DNA of 64,000 nucleotides. It comes from Deinococcus peraridilitoris DSM 19664 (GTDB lineage: Bacteria; Deinococcota; Deinococci; Deinococcales; Deinococcaceae). A model generated the notes under the pieces. The model saw nothing but the letters and a program-made list of their open reading frames with translations, was not told where the DNA came from and searched no databases. The stretch lies in assembly GCF_000317835.1 (NCBI RefSeq), contig NC_019793.1, forward strand, positions 2,567,001-2,631,000, given 5' to 3'. Of the stretch, positions 35,001-45,066 are shown piece by piece (the first letter of the stretch is position 1; each line of letters opens with the position of its first letter). Both the position numbers and the translations under genes were made by a program.

Positions 35001-35013
35001 TGAACCCAGTTCA
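35001..35013. promoter_or_regulatory. Candidate operator TGAACCCAGTTCA
   Basis: A 13-bp palindrome with perfect TGAAC/GTTCA arms lies 10 bp upstream of the -10 box of the enoyl-CoA hydratase operon, where a TetR/FadR-type repressor would act. Assigned by position and symmetry only. Confidence 0.35.
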
Positions 35014-35042
35014 GGAATACCGAATCCACGGTCCAATAATTT

Positions 35043-35067
35043 GCGGCCCCTCAATGGTTGGGGCCGC
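35043..35067. terminator. GC-rich hairpin in the divergent gap
   Basis: GCGGCCCC (35043-35050) pairs with GGGGCCGC (35060-35067). No T-run follows on either strand. It may insulate the divergent genes. Confidence 0.4.
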
Positions 35068-35152
35068 GTGAACAATACGAAAATGATTTGAAGATCTGGC
35101 GTGAGTATTCCTCGTTGCCGTCCTCATTTCACTTCATGCACTTTGGACAGAG

Positions 35153-35455
35153 ATGAGCAGGCACTTCAGGCGGGCTTCACGCCGCTATGGAGGTCTGCTC
35201 ATGCAGCCATCTGCACCTTCCAGCGTCAAGGAGCGTTATGCTAATAACAGAATGTATGATGAGCTGTTGCCCGGTCGCCAGGTGACCACAGCCCTGAAAC
35301 CCGACCAGCAGTCACGCTGGTATGTGGTCGACTTTCGATGGACCGGAACGGTCGCCGTGGGACGTTTGCACCACCTGGACGAACCGTGGCGGGAAAAGCA
35401 TGTGCTGGTGCGCACACCACGGTTGTCGGCTGACCCCCCGGAGATGACGCCCTGA
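35153..35455 (+). CDS. Hypothetical protein
   Basis: 100-residue protein with no recognised family. The N-terminal 16 residues are very basic (MSRHFRRASRRYGG); the rest is polar with WYVVDFRWTGTVAVGRLHH, which looks like a beta-rich core. A second in-frame ATG is 16 codons downstream and may be the true start. No ribosome-binding site is clear. Coding status is moderately likely. Confidence 0.4.
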   Translation: MSRHFRRASRRYGGLLMQPSAPSSVKERYANNRMYDELLPGRQVTTALKPDQQSRWYVVDFRWTGTVAVGRLHHLDEPWREKHVLVRTPRLSADPPEMTP

Positions 35456-35500
35456 CCGGGCGGGCTGGACGAACGCCCGGCGGCGGGCCAAGATCAAGGG

Positions 35501-36703
35501 ATGTCCGATTCCGGCCGGTCCTTTCCTATGCATGTCAGCCTCGACGAAGCGCGTTCCAGCTTTGCCGCACTGCTCGCTTCGCGCCTCGCCGCACATGAGC
35601 TGGCTCCGCTGGCCGCGTGTTATGGGCGCATCCTGGCCCAGGATCTGAGCGCGCTCGTTTCACACCCCAGTGCGACCGACAGCGCGCTTGACGGCGTGGC
35701 CTGCCGCGAAGCCGACACCCTGCAGGCCAGTCCGGACACGCCCGCGCGCCTGCGGCTGATTGGCGAGTCGCGTGCCGGAGCGGCTTTTCCAGGCGCCGTG
35801 AGTACGGGCGAGGCCGTGCGCATCTACACCGGCGCGCCCCTGCCAGACGGCGCCGACGCCATCTGTCCTGTTGAGCAGCTGCGGGACGCGGGCGAGGGCC
35901 ACACCGAGCTGCTGCGCCCGGCCTCGCCCAGGGACGTGCGCCACGCCGGCAGCGACTTTCGCGCGGGCGAGGTGGTGTTGCGCGCGGGGCAGCTCCTCAC
36001 GCCGCAGCGTGTGGCGCTGGCGGCCGCCCTGGGCCACGCGCGCCTGCCCGTGCGGCCCCGCTTGCGCGTGGGGCTGCTGTCCACTGGAGACGAGGTGGTC
36101 GAGCCCGGCGAAAGGCTGCAAGAAGGGCAGGTGTACAACTCCAATCTGTACGGCCTGCTGGGGCTGGTGCAGCAGAGCGGGCACGAGACGCTGATGCTCG
36201 GTAGCGCGCCTGACAGCCCTCGGGCGCTCTCGCAGGCGCTGGAACGGGCGGGCGGAGCCGACCTGCTGCTCACCTCGGGTGGGGTCAGCATGGGACGCTA
36301 CGATCTGGTGCGCGACCTCCTGATCGAAGACGGCGAAGTCGCCTTCTGGAAGGTGCGCATGCGCCCCGGCGGCCCGGCCCTGTGTGGCTCGTGGCGCGGT
36401 ACCCCACTGTTCGGCCTGCCGGGCAACCCGGTCAGCGCGCTGGTGGTCTTCGAAGTGCTCGTCCGGCCTGCCCTGACCGGGCTGCCCACACGCACGGTGC
36501 GCCTTCGCGCCGGTGAAAACTTCCGGGCCCTGCCCGACAAGACGGCCTTCTGGCGCGGGGTGTTGCGTGAAGGCGCGGTGGTGGAGTACCCCAAGCAGGC
36601 CTCGAGCGTGCTGCGCTCCCTGAGCGAATCCGACGTGCTGGTCATTGTGCCCGAAGGTCAGCCCGTGCGTGCCGGCGAAGAGGTCGAGGTCATGCTGTCG
36701 TGA
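35501..36703 (+). CDS. moeA: Molybdopterin molybdenumtransferase MoeA
   Basis: Inserts molybdenum into molybdopterin-AMP in cofactor synthesis. The 400-residue protein has the MoeA domain order: N-terminal VSLDEARSSFAALLASRL, the central MoCF_biosynth domain (VGLLSTGDEVVEPGERLQEG; LLLTSGGVSMGRYDLV), the conserved RPGGPALCG with FGLPGNPVSALVVFEVLVRP, and a C-terminal beta domain. An alternative ATG is nine codons downstream. Its 3' end overlaps a convergent oxidoreductase gene by 14 bp. Confidence 0.94.
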   Translation: MSDSGRSFPMHVSLDEARSSFAALLASRLAAHELAPLAACYGRILAQDLSALVSHPSATDSALDGVACREADTLQASPDTPARLRLIGESRAGAAFPGAVSTGEAVRIYTGAPLPDGADAICPVEQLRDAGEGHTELLRPASPRDVRHAGSDFRAGEVVLRAGQLLTPQRVALAAALGHARLPVRPRLRVGLLSTGDEVVEPGERLQEGQVYNSNLYGLLGLVQQSGHETLMLGSAPDSPRALSQALERAGGADLLLTSGGVSMGRYDLVRDLLIEDGEVAFWKVRMRPGGPALCGSWRGTPLFGLPGNPVSALVVFEVLVRPALTGLPTRTVRLRAGENFRALPDKTAFWRGVLREGAVVEYPKQASSVLRSLSESDVLVIVPEGQPVRAGEEVEVMLS

Positions 36704-37673
36704 GGCTGGCTCGCAGGGCCTGAGCGAGGCCCCACCCGCTTTCCAGTGCGCCCTCCACGCGCGCGCCGCCACACCAGTCGCCACACCAGCCCAGCTGCAA
36801 CCCAGGGTCCCAGTGAAAGGGGTGCCCGAACGGCACGGTCGGCGTCGCGTAACGCCAGCGGTGCCCCTGAACGCGCCGGACGCCGATCTCGCCCGTGACT
36901 TCCTGCACTGCCGCGAGCAGCGCCACCTCAACCTCCTCGCGCGCTTCTTCCAGGTGCGCCCGACTCCAGGAACCCGAGGCGTGCGCCACCAACGTCGGCA
37001 AGGCGCCGGAAGCGCGCTTGGTGTGATCGCGGCTGAGCCAGCTCAGCACCTCGTGGCGAAGCTCCACGGCAGGCCAGTCGACCGGCAGGTCACGCTGCAG
37101 CTCCACCAGCAGGGTCCAGGTGGGATCGAAGCGCACGCGGTCCAGCTGCTCTCCGGCTGCGCCCAGGGACAGGTCGGTCACCAGCGCCGAGAGCTGCGGC
37201 GCGGGCAGGTTGAGCACCAGCGAGGCGGCCTGAAAGGCGCTGCCGTCCTGGGCGTAGACCTTCCAGCCTCCTTCCAGCCGAGCAAGCGAGGATACCGTTA
37301 CCTCGGAAAGTACCTCCAGATCGCGGGCCAGGTGGTGCCCCAAGGCGCTCATGCCGTTGAGGGGTGCGAAGCGGGGATGACCTTCGGGGCGCGCCGTGAC
37401 CTGCCCGCGCTCCCACAAGGGAAAGCCGTATGTCCAGATGCGCAGCCAGCCTTCGCGCTGCCAGCTGTCCACCAGACGCTGCAGGCGCTCTGAGCGCGCC
37501 GTGAAGTACTGCGCGCCGTGATCGATGCGCACGCCTTCCCGACGGCGGGTGGCCGCCCGTCCCGACACGCCGCGTGACTTGTCCAGCACCAGCACGCGCC
37601 GCCCGGACCGCGCCAGGTCGCGCGCGCACGCCAGGCCACCCAGGCCTGCTCCTACCACGATCACGTCATGCAT
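36690..37673 (-). CDS. NAD(P)/FAD-dependent oxidoreductase (renalase-like)
   Basis: 327-residue flavoprotein with a dinucleotide-binding N-terminus, DVIVVGAGLGGLACARDLAR, then VLDKSRGVSGRAATRR and RIDHGAQYFTAR, a pattern found in the renalase-like amine oxidase family. The C-terminal LQLGWCGDWCGGARVEGALE is the second FAD-binding segment. Substrate unknown. The ATG is 6 nt after TACACT, so the short start is preferred over an upstream one. Confidence 0.87.
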   Translation of the reverse strand: MHDVIVVGAGLGGLACARDLARSGRRVLVLDKSRGVSGRAATRRREGVRIDHGAQYFTARSERLQRLVDSWQREGWLRIWTYGFPLWERGQVTARPEGHPRFAPLNGMSALGHHLARDLEVLSEVTVSSLARLEGGWKVYAQDGSAFQAASLVLNLPAPQLSALVTDLSLGAAGEQLDRVRFDPTWTLLVELQRDLPVDWPAVELRHEVLSWLSRDHTKRASGALPTLVAHASGSWSRAHLEEAREEVEVALLAAVQEVTGEIGVRRVQGHRWRYATPTVPFGHPFHWDPGLQLGWCGDWCGGARVEGALESGWGLAQALRASLTTA

Positions 37674-37746
37674 CAGCGAAGTGTACGTCAGGGCCACGGA
37701 CATAAAACGTCAGCGTTCACGCGCTTGGGCTGGAGCAGTTCACCCA

Positions 37747-38886
37747 TCAGGGTCGGAAGCGCAGCACCAGTGGCCCGGTCGGTCCCAGGGTCACGCCCGG
37801 ACGCGGTGTGGGGTCGCCGGTCACGGCGCTCAGTTCTCCCGACAGAAACAGCCCCAGCGCTTCTTCGAGCAGCAGGTGCGCCAGGTGCATGCCGAGACAT
37901 ACCCGCTCACCGCCTCCAAAAGGCAGGTACGTCCAGGGAAGCGGCGCCTGCTCGAAACGCTGGGGCCGGAATTCCTCGGGTGCCGTCCAGAACTCCGGAG
38001 AGCGCCCTGACAAAAATGGGCTGTAGATCACCAAATTGCCAGGAGCGAGGGCCACCCCCTCGATTTCGGCGGCCCGCTTCACGCGGCGGCTGCCGATCCA
38101 GCCGCTGGGATACAGCCGCAGGGTCTCCCTGATGGCGGGGCGCAGTCCCTCGGCTGTGCGCCAGGAACCGTGCTGAGCCAGGTGCCACAACGTCCAGGCC
38201 AGCGTGTGGGTGGTGGTATCGTGCCCGGCGGCCAGCGTCACCCGCGCCTCCGTCAGGCCGCCGCTCAGGCGGGCAAGGTGCGAAAGCAGGTCGTCGCCTC
38301 CCTGTTCCAGCCGCTTGCCTGCCAGGCGGCGCAGCTCGGCGTTCACCCGCGCAAAGAGGATCGGGCGTGGCCACATCGGCGAGGGAAAGGGCAGGCGCAA
38401 CGGCGCCAGAAAGGCGTGCAGCAGCTCCGCATCGAACTCGCCCGAAAAATAGGCGGCGTTCAGCATGCTGAGCGTCGCCCGGTCAGCCCAGGACAACGCG
38501 TCGAACTCACCGCTTGGCCGCACGTCGTACAGAGCGGAGCGCACGCGCTCCTGCAAGTTCAGCAGCGCGTTTTTCCCGTAAGGCTCCCTGAGCTGCGCCC
38601 GGCGGCTGCGGTGCCCGGGTGCGTCGGTCATGATCACGCCGCCCGACAGGTACGGCACCAGACGGCTGAAACTTCCCGCGCTGACAAAGGATTCGAGATC
38701 GGTGAGCAGCGAGCGGTTCCAGGTCGGACCAAAGCCGACCACGGTGGGCAGGCCCAGCTTCAGCTGAAACGTCGTGCCGAACTGCGCGCCTTCCTGCAGC
38801 AACTGGAGTGGCGCTGTTCCCCAGCGCGGAAAATGCCCGGCATAGGGATGCGCTTCAGGGGCGGGAAGGCCGGCCGGGTTCACCAT
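37747..38886 (-). CDS. Cytochrome P450, probable carotenoid 2-hydroxylase (CYP287-like)
   Basis: 379-residue P450. The I-helix motif is AAGHDTTTH (residues 219-227), the E-R-R pair begins with E254/R257 (RETLRL), and the haem loop FGGGERVCLG places Cys330 as haem ligand. In D. radiodurans CYP287A1 hydroxylates the beta-ionone ring of deinoxanthin at C-2; the position as last gene of a carotenoid operon supports the same role. It starts 7 bp inside the 3' end of crtD. Confidence 0.88.
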   Translation of the reverse strand: MVNPAGLPAPEAHPYAGHFPRWGTAPLQLLQEGAQFGTTFQLKLGLPTVVGFGPTWNRSLLTDLESFVSAGSFSRLVPYLSGGVIMTDAPGHRSRRAQLREPYGKNALLNLQERVRSALYDVRPSGEFDALSWADRATLSMLNAAYFSGEFDAELLHAFLAPLRLPFPSPMWPRPILFARVNAELRRLAGKRLEQGGDDLLSHLARLSGGLTEARVTLAAGHDTTTHTLAWTLWHLAQHGSWRTAEGLRPAIRETLRLYPSGWIGSRRVKRAAEIEGVALAPGNLVIYSPFLSGRSPEFWTAPEEFRPQRFEQAPLPWTYLPFGGGERVCLGMHLAHLLLEEALGLFLSGELSAVTGDPTPRPGVTLGPTGPLVLRFRP

Positions 38887-40304
38887 GGCCCACGCCCTCC
38901 CAGATCGTCGTAAGGCAGACTCAGCAGCTCTCCCGCGCCGTTCCAGCCTGAAAGCAGCGACAGGGGCACCCCGCCGCCCGGATGAACCGTACCGCCCACC
39001 TGCCGCAGGTTGTCATAAGAGCCCAGGCGCCAGCCCGGACGCAGGGCGCCCGCGAGACCGTGAGGCGCCGAGCCGTAAATCGCGCCACCTCGCGCGACCC
39101 GCGCGTACTCGGCAGGGGAGAGGGCCCGCCACTCCCGCACGGGCAGGGGCAGGCGTTCCTGCAGGCGCCACAGCAGAAACCGGGCGTACTCGTCACGCCC
39201 CGCGCCGAGTTCCGGGCGAGGCGGGGCATTCACCAGGAAAAATGCCCGGTCGCCGTCGAGGTGCAGGTAGAGGGTGGGATCGGTGGGCAGTTGCCCCGCA
39301 CGCAGCTCCTGCCACTCGCGCGCGTAGTCCTGCGAGAAGAGCAGGTGGTGGGCGGCCGGCAGGGCTTCAGACAGCCGTAACTGCAGGGCGAAGCCACTCA
39401 GGCCCAGCGGGCGTGGTGAAGGCGGTGCGCCGAGCCACCCGAGGGTATGGTCCCGGTCAGCCGCGCTGACAAAAACGTCGGCGCTGAACACCCCACGGCC
39501 GGTGTGGGCAGCGTACACCAGCCGCCTTCCGGGCGCGACCCGTTCGTGCACGAGGTGCTCGACGCGGGTCCGGTACTCGAAGCGCACCCCGAGCATGCCC
39601 GCATGCTCGGCGAGCCGAGCCGCGAGCGCGCCGAGGCCGCGTGCCTGACCCGGCGGCCCACCGGCCCAGCCGTTCAGGTGCCACACGCCCATTCCCAGTT
39701 CGACCCAGCTGATGTTGTGCAGCACCGCGGGCGCCCGGTAGGGATCGGCACCCAGGTAAGTGGCAAAGCGCAGCCAGAAAGGCGTGAGGTAAGGCCCGCT
39801 CTGCACCAGGCTGGCGAGGGAGCGCCCCGGTGAGGCGCGCCTTCCTCGCGTGAGCGCGTAGCGCAGCAGGGCAGTGCGCGAAGGGGGCGGCGCGAACAGA
39901 AAGGTGTCCTGTGCGTCCTGGTACAGGGTGCGGGCAAGGCGCAGCAGGCGCAGGTAATCCTGACCTTCCGTTCGGCTGAGCTGGGCCAGGGTGCCGTCCA
40001 GGTCCCCTTCCACCGCCAGGGCGCCCGGCGCGAAGGTCCGCCCGTCCGCATAGCTGTAGGTGGTGGTTGGACGCGCGCTTTCGAAGTGCGGGCGGGGCAG
40101 GCCCACCCGTTCGTGCAGGGCGCTCAGCACCTGCGGCATCGTCACGACCGTGGGCCCGCTGGAGAAGTCGGCCCACCCCAGCGCGGCTTTCCCACCTGCC
40201 CGGGGGAGGGCTTCGAGCACTGTCACGTCCGCGCCGGCCCGCCGCGCCCGCAGGGCGGCCGCCAGGCCCGCGAAGCCCGCACCGATCACCACGACGCGCT
40301 TCAT
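38880..40304 (-). CDS. crtD: Carotenoid desaturase of the CrtI/CrtD family (probable 3',4'-desaturase)
   Basis: 474-residue FAD enzyme. N-terminal nucleotide-binding motif [20 protein letters not shown], then [10 protein letters not shown]. The CrtI-type C-terminal signature appears as [19 protein letters not shown]. CrtD-type enzymes introduce the C-3',4' double bond next to the 1'-hydroxyl of acyclic ends. Assignment between CrtD and CrtI rests on its operon with a CruF-type hydratase. The ATG overlaps the glycosyltransferase stop codon; a longer open frame upstream is discarded. Confidence 0.85.
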   Translation of the reverse strand: MKRVVVIGAGFAGLAAALRARRAGADVTVLEALPRAGGKAALGWADFSSGPTVVTMPQVLSALHERVGLPRPHFESARPTTTYSYADGRTFAPGALAVEGDLDGTLAQLSRTEGQDYLRLLRLARTLYQDAQDTFLFAPPPSRTALLRYALTRGRRASPGRSLASLVQSGPYLTPFWLRFATYLGADPYRAPAVLHNISWVELGMGVWHLNGWAGGPPGQARGLGALAARLAEHAGMLGVRFEYRTRVEHLVHERVAPGRRLVYAAHTGRGVFSADVFVSAADRDHTLGWLGAPPSPRPLGLSGFALQLRLSEALPAAHHLLFSQDYAREWQELRAGQLPTDPTLYLHLDGDRAFFLVNAPPRPELGAGRDEYARFLLWRLQERLPLPVREWRALSPAEYARVARGGAIYGSAPHGLAGALRPGWRLGSYDNLRQVGGTVHPGGGVPLSLLSGWNGAGELLSLPYDDLGGRGPW

Positions 40305-41419
40305 GGTCGGCTCCGGGCGTCGTGCGCTTTGTGCCCGGGCCGGTGGTAGGTCCGGCCCTTCCAGGAATAGGAGCCTTTGAGGGCGCGCAGGTAGATTGGC
40401 AGGGTCGCCAGGGGCAGCAGGGGCGTGGCCAGCACTTCCAGCAGGTCGGCGGGTGCGCGCCGTCCGCTCTTGAGGTTGACCAGCAGCCGCTCGATCAGGG
40501 CGTAGAGCATGAATTCGTGTCTGCCGCTCAACCACGGCCAGCTATAGGCCAGCAGGTGCCAGCCCCAGGACAGCGCCAGCAGCGCGCGGCTGCTTCCGTG
40601 GGCCTTGGGCAGGCCCTTGGCAAAACCCTGTACGGCCTCGGCGTAACCGCGGTACATCCTCACGCTCACAAGGTCGCCACCCAGCGCGATGGCGAGGCGA
40701 CCGCCGCGCGTCTTGAGTTTCACGGCCAGCGTCACGTCTTCGAGCACCTCGCCGCGCACCAGGGCGTGACCGCCCAGCCGCTCGTACGGCGCACGCCAGA
40801 AGGCCATCAGCTGCCCGTTGCCCGCCGCCGCCGAGGCGAAGGGCAGCCGGATCAGCGGCGCGGGCAGCAGCGAGAGCAGCACGTCGTCGTTGAGCGGCAC
40901 GATCAGGCGTTCGCCCGCCGAACGGGTTTCCTGGCGGGGCCACACGGTCAGCAGGTCCGCCCGCGAACGCAGCAGCGCCTCGACGACCGCGTCGAGCGCT
41001 CCGGGCTGCCACAGCACGTCGGCGTCCGTGAAGATCAGCACGTCACCCGTCGCGGCTTCCGAAAGTTGCTGACAGGCCCAGGTCTTTCCAAGCCAGCCGG
41101 GCGGCAGCGGCGCGCCGCTCAGTACCCGCGCTCCAAGTCGCGCTGCCAGCAATGGCGTTTCATCGCTCGAGTGGTCGTCGAGCACGATGACCTCGTGGGC
41201 GCCCTGCGCGAGCAGCGTGGGCAGGGTGCGGCGCAGGTTGTGCGCTTCGTTGCGGGCGGGCACCAGCAGGGACACCCGTGGCCAGGCTGCCGGGCGCGCG
41301 GGGCGCAGCACCTCGAAGGTCAGCAGGTTGAGCGCCAGGGTCAGGAGCTTGTAATGAAAGAAACCGCGCAAGGCCCGCTCCAGCAGCGGCGAAAGGGAAA
41401 GGTGGCTCAGGTTCTCCAC
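40301..41419 (-). CDS. Family-2 glycosyltransferase, probable carotenoid glycosyltransferase (CruC-like)
   Basis: 372-residue membrane-associated GT-A enzyme. N-terminal helix region [14 protein letters not shown], then [19 protein letters not shown], the VLDDHSSD and FTDADVLW metal/nucleotide motifs, and two C-terminal hydrophobic segments. CruC adds glucose to the 1'-hydroxyl of hydroxychlorobactene, and this gene lies beside a CruF-like hydratase and an acyltransferase, so the same job is inferred. The start is GTG, overlapping the preceding gene by 13 bp. Confidence 0.83.
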   Translation of the reverse strand: MENLSHLSLSPLLERALRGFFHYKLLTLALNLLTFEVLRPARPAAWPRVSLLVPARNEAHNLRRTLPTLLAQGAHEVIVLDDHSSDETPLLAARLGARVLSGAPLPPGWLGKTWACQQLSEAATGDVLIFTDADVLWQPGALDAVVEALLRSRADLLTVWPRQETRSAGERLIVPLNDDVLLSLLPAPLIRLPFASAAAGNGQLMAFWRAPYERLGGHALVRGEVLEDVTLAVKLKTRGGRLAIALGGDLVSVRMYRGYAEAVQGFAKGLPKAHGSSRALLALSWGWHLLAYSWPWLSGRHEFMLYALIERLLVNLKSGRRAPADLLEVLATPLLPLATLPIYLRALKGSYSWKGRTYHRPGHKAHDARSRP

Positions 41420-42078
41420 CCGCCTTGCCTTTTTTTCGGATGGCCCAGCAGGCGCGTCAAGGTGCGGCTGGGTCCTTCCAGCCGCTCAGGCACGTCCCGC
41501 GCTCCGCGCGTGAGCTGCAGGTATCCGGCCAGCGGCCACTCGGGATCGCTGCCGGTGAGCTCCTGATCGAGCAGGGACAGTTCGCTTGCCAGACCACGTG
41601 TCAGGTCGGCGGTCGGCGTACCGATCCGCAGGTATGCCTCGGGATGCTGATGACCGCGCAGCACCACCCGCAGCGCCACCGGCACGAGCGGCACCCCGGC
41701 AGCGCGGGCGAGCCAGGCCGCGCCTGGCTGCAGCTCGACCACTGCAGGGCCGGGAGTGAGCCGACCTTCCGGAAAGATCCACAGCCACTCGCCTGCCCGC
41801 GCGCGGCGCACGGCGGGGCGCAGTTCGCGGGTGCCCAGCACGCCCAGCGCGCGAAAGAAGGCAAAGCGCGCCAGCTGCTCGTCGTTCATCAGCACGCTGG
41901 GGCGGCGTCCGAAGGTCCAGCACACCTCGGCCAGCACGTAGCCGTCCCACCAGCTGTGATGGTTGAGGGCCAGCACCGCGCCTCCCGGCGGCAGGGCGCC
42001 GCGCAGCCACACGCCGCGCAGATCACGCCGCACCGTGCGGCGGATCAGCGTGCGAAAGCTGCTCTCGACGAGGTCCAT
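41407..42078 (-). CDS. PlsC-type acyltransferase, probable carotenoid-glycoside acyltransferase (CruD-like)
   Basis: 223-residue 1-acylglycerol-phosphate-acyltransferase-fold enzyme. The acceptor/catalytic motif appears as NHHSWWDGY (an HHxxxxD variant of HX4D) and the second block as [12 protein letters not shown] general phospholipid role is possible, but its place between a carotenoid glycosyltransferase and a hydratase argues for acylating the sugar of a carotenoid glycoside, as CruD does. GGAGG lies 5 nt before the ATG, inside the 3' end of the fusion gene. Confidence 0.8.
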   Translation of the reverse strand: MDLVESSFRTLIRRTVRRDLRGVWLRGALPPGGAVLALNHHSWWDGYVLAEVCWTFGRRPSVLMNDEQLARFAFFRALGVLGTRELRPAVRRARAGEWLWIFPEGRLTPGPAVVELQPGAAWLARAAGVPLVPVALRVVLRGHQHPEAYLRIGTPTADLTRGLASELSLLDQELTGSDPEWPLAGYLQLTRGARDVPERLEGPSRTLTRLLGHPKKRQGGWRT

Positions 42079-43493
42079 GTCAGTCCTCCCATCACCAGAA
42101 AGGTCACCAGGGCCGCCGGCCACATACCCAGCAGCAGCAGCCCGGCCGGGAGCATCAGGGCTTCGAGCCGGTACGCCCAGGCGAAGCTGCCCCCAGTGCG
42201 GGTCAATTCAGGCGCCAGCCGGCCCAGCACCCAGGCCAGCGCGCTGCCCACCACAAACCAGCCCAGGAAGTTCACCCACGGCACCCCGTAATAGAGGCCC
42301 CCGCCCGCGCTCCAGGTCCAGAAGCCCGTGCGGGTCATCAGGGGCTCCAGTCCCAGATCGAGCGCGACCAGCAGCGCCCCGACCAGCAGGGGCCGCCCGC
42401 CTGCCAGGGCCAGGGCAGCGGCGGTCATCCACCACCAGCCCAGCGGCACCAGCAGCGGCACGCCCAGCAGTGTCGGTCCGGGCGGGTCGTAGCTGTAGGC
42501 CCCGAAAGGAAACCCGGTGCGGCTGCCGAGCACCTCGACGAGGAGCCCCACCCCAAAGGCCAGCCCCGCCAGCAGCAGGGCGCGCGCCCCGACCTGCTCC
42601 CAGGCCCAGGCCAGGGCCGCCAGGGCCAGCAGCAGCGTCGAAATCGTGGCCAGCAAGGCAAAGCCCTCGGGCCAGAGCGGCACCGGCACGCGCAGCAGCG
42701 CGGACAGGGCCAGCAGCCCCACCCAGGGCCGCACAGTCGCCCGCAGGAAACGCACCCGCTCCAGCGCGACAGGATGCAAAAACAGCAGCAGCCCCGTGAC
42801 GACCAGCAGGTTGGTGACGAGAAAGAACACGGCCTCTTCAAGCGGCAATCCGAACAGGTTCAGCCCGGTGGTGTAGCGCTCGCTGATGCTCCAGATGCCC
42901 TGCCTGATGGCGAAGAGGTCGGTTGCCCACAGGTACACGGTCGGGGGCAGCACCGCGAGCAGAAAGGTCCGCGCGTTTCCCAATACCAGGTCGCCCCCGA
43001 AGGCCCACTGCAGCGCGAGCACCGGCATGGCCCACGCCAGGATCAGGCCCAGGTAGAAGGTGGATTCGAAGCTCAGCATGAAGGCGCCCGCGAAGGCGAG
43101 CAGCAGCAGCAGAACTGCGCCGCCCCAGCGCACCGCGAAGGTGGAGATGTGTGGCGGCCCGCCCCGGCGCAGCAGCAAAAACAGCCACAGGCCCGCGATC
43201 AGGGTCTGCAGGACAAAAAAGGCGTACTCCTCGAGCGGCACGTAACCGACGCGTCCCAGCACACGCTCGGGTGGGTAGTTCCAGACCTGCTTATAGACCA
43301 GATAGTTGTCCCACGGCGTGGTATACACGAAGGCGATGAGGGGCAGCAGCCAGTAAAAAGTCCAGGCCCAGCGGTTCTCTGGCCGGTAGGCGCCCGCAAG
43401 TGGGCGGCCCGAGCGCACTTCGCGCCAGGTCCACAGGGCCAGCAAGGCCAGGAGCGGCGCGATGAACAGCAGGTGGTATTGCAGATAGGTCAT
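42045..43493 (-). CDS. Fusion of CrtYc-CrtYd lycopene cyclase domains with a CruF-like carotenoid 1',2'-hydratase
   Basis: 482-residue polytopic membrane protein with three parts. Residues 1-110 and about 115-240 are two lycopene-cyclase repeats, each ending in a PLEE motif (PLEEYAFF at 86-93; PLEEAVFF at 217-224), as in heterodimeric CrtYc/CrtYd. Residues about 265-475 match CruF/CrtC-like hydratases ([46 protein letters not shown]). The polypeptide should cyclise one end of the carotenoid and hydrate the other. A GTG six codons upstream is an alternative start. It overlaps the acyltransferase by 34 bp. Confidence 0.88.
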   Translation of the reverse strand: MTYLQYHLLFIAPLLALLALWTWREVRSGRPLAGAYRPENRWAWTFYWLLPLIAFVYTTPWDNYLVYKQVWNYPPERVLGRVGYVPLEEYAFFVLQTLIAGLWLFLLLRRGGPPHISTFAVRWGGAVLLLLLAFAGAFMLSFESTFYLGLILAWAMPVLALQWAFGGDLVLGNARTFLLAVLPPTVYLWATDLFAIRQGIWSISERYTTGLNLFGLPLEEAVFFLVTNLLVVTGLLLFLHPVALERVRFLRATVRPWVGLLALSALLRVPVPLWPEGFALLATISTLLLALAALAWAWEQVGARALLLAGLAFGVGLLVEVLGSRTGFPFGAYSYDPPGPTLLGVPLLVPLGWWWMTAAALALAGGRPLLVGALLVALDLGLEPLMTRTGFWTWSAGGGLYYGVPWVNFLGWFVVGSALAWVLGRLAPELTRTGGSFAWAYRLEALMLPAGLLLLGMWPAALVTFLVMGGLTWTSSRAAFAR

Positions 43494-43524
43494 GGGCAGG
43501 CCAGCTCGCACGCACGGAGGGTCG

Positions 43525-45066
43525 TCATTTCCAGCCTCGCCGGGAAAGGTCTCTCAGCAGCTCGCGCGCCGTGTTGCGTCCGCTCGCGCCCATGATGCCG
43601 CCGCCCGGATGGGTGCTCGCGCCCGTCATGTACAGCCCCCGCAGGCCCGGCCAGCGGTACGAGGCGGCGCCCAGAAAGGGCCGCAGCGCGAACATCTGGT
43701 CGATGGTCATCTCCAGGTGCATCACGTTGCCCCGGTAAAGGCCCAGCTCGCGCTCCAGCCACAGCGGCGTCTGTATCAGCTCGCCCACGATGTTCTCGCG
43801 GGTACCGGGCGCGTAGTGCTCGAAGGCGTCCAGAATCCAGTCGCGCACTTCCAGTTGGCGCTCTTCCCAGCTGCCCCGCGCCAGGCTGTAGGGGTAGTAC
43901 TGGGCCCACAGCCACAGCACCTCACCGCCCGGCGGGGCGAGGCTGTCGTCCACTGCCGAAAAGCTCATGGCGATCAGGGGCGGGTCGCGGGTGGGGTCAC
44001 CGGCCAGATACTCGCCGTAGGCCCTGCTCAGCTGGCGCTCGTTTTTGATCAGCAGGCCGAGTCCCACGCGTGAATGAGGCTCGTGGTGCCGGCGGTAGCG
44101 CACCTTCTCCTTCAGTGCCAGACGCAGCACCATGCCAAAACCGTTGCCGACCCGAACCTCGCGCGCCGCTTCGGGTACGAACTCTGGGGGCAGTGCGCCC
44201 GCCGTGGCCAGAACGTGCGTGCCGCTCACGACCGCCCGCCCTGTAATGCGCTCGCCGCTTGCGAGCTCCACCCCGGTGGCGCGCGGGCCCTCGGTCAGGA
44301 TGCGTTTCACGGGCGCGCTCACGGTGAGCGTGCCACCGTGCGCCTCGATCAGGCGCGCCAGCGCCTTCGTGAGGCCGCCAGAGCCGCCCTTGGGCCGCGC
44401 CACTCCGCCCTCGTGGTAGAGCGGGTGCCACAGCAGAAAGGGCGCCGAGATCGGCTCGGTGGGCGGCGGCCCGCTTTGCGCGGCCATCCAGGTGAGCGGT
44501 GCCCGCACGCGCTCTTCCGAGAAGTACTCGCCCGCCACCTCGCCGTAAGGGCGCAGGATGCGGCGCAGCTGCCCCTGCCACCCCCGCCCGCCGCCTCCGC
44601 CGAGAATCAGTTTGCGCCCCAGTTCCAGCGGAGAGGGCACGCTGAGAAAGGTCTCGTTGACGGCGCGCGCAAAAGGCGTCCAGTCGGAAATGAAGCGGGC
44701 GTAGGCCTCGCCCTGACCGGGAAAGAGGTTTTCCAGCTCGTTCGCGGTGCGCGCCGCGTCGCGCCACACGAACCAGGGCGTCTCGCCGTCTGAGGCGTGA
44801 AACATCGGATCGAGGTCCAGGTAATACAGTCCGTAGCGCGAGAGTTCCAGCTCTTTCACGATCGGCGTCATGCGGATCAGGATGTGCGCGCTGCCGCCCA
44901 GGTCGAACTGGTAGCCAGGCACGCGCTCCTCGGTGGCAACCGCCCCGCCGGGAACGGCGCGCCGCTCGAAGACGCCCACCCGGTAGCCTGCCTTGGCAGC
45001 GTAGGCGGCGGTGATCAGGGCGTTGTGGCCTGCACCCATCACGATGACGTCGTAGTCGTAACTCAG
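43525..45066 (-). CDS. crtO: Carotenoid ketolase CrtO, apparent CTG start
   Basis: 513-residue FAD enzyme of the CrtO-type C-4 ketolase family. The Rossmann motif is [20 protein letters not shown]; later blocks are [16 protein letters not shown] and [20 protein letters not shown]. The first ATG/GTG in frame (GTG ending at 45042) would delete the first beta-strand. A CTG eight codons earlier restores the full N-terminus and has GGAGG 6 nt upstream. No ATG, GTG or TTG lies between. A TAGACT -10 box lies about 30 bp further up. It heads the carotenoid operon. Confidence 0.88.
   Translation of the reverse strand: MSYDYDVIVMGAGHNALITAAYAAKAGYRVGVFERRAVPGGAVATEERVPGYQFDLGGSAHILIRMTPIVKELELSRYGLYYLDLDPMFHASDGETPWFVWRDAARTANELENLFPGQGEAYARFISDWTPFARAVNETFLSVPSPLELGRKLILGGGGGRGWQGQLRRILRPYGEVAGEYFSEERVRAPLTWMAAQSGPPPTEPISAPFLLWHPLYHEGGVARPKGGSGGLTKALARLIEAHGGTLTVSAPVKRILTEGPRATGVELASGERITGRAVVSGTHVLATAGALPPEFVPEAAREVRVGNGFGMVLRLALKEKVRYRRHHEPHSRVGLGLLIKNERQLSRAYGEYLAGDPTRDPPLIAMSFSAVDDSLAPPGGEVLWLWAQYYPYSLARGSWEERQLEVRDWILDAFEHYAPGTRENIVGELIQTPLWLERELGLYRGNVMHLEMTIDQMFALRPFLGAASYRWPGLRGLYMTGASTHPGGGIMGASGRNTARELLRDLSRRGWK

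Noticed and set aside
40067..41566. 499-residue plus-strand open frame opposite crtD and GT2
   Set aside because: Shadow of the high-GC carotenoid genes; low-complexity translation and no ribosome-binding site.
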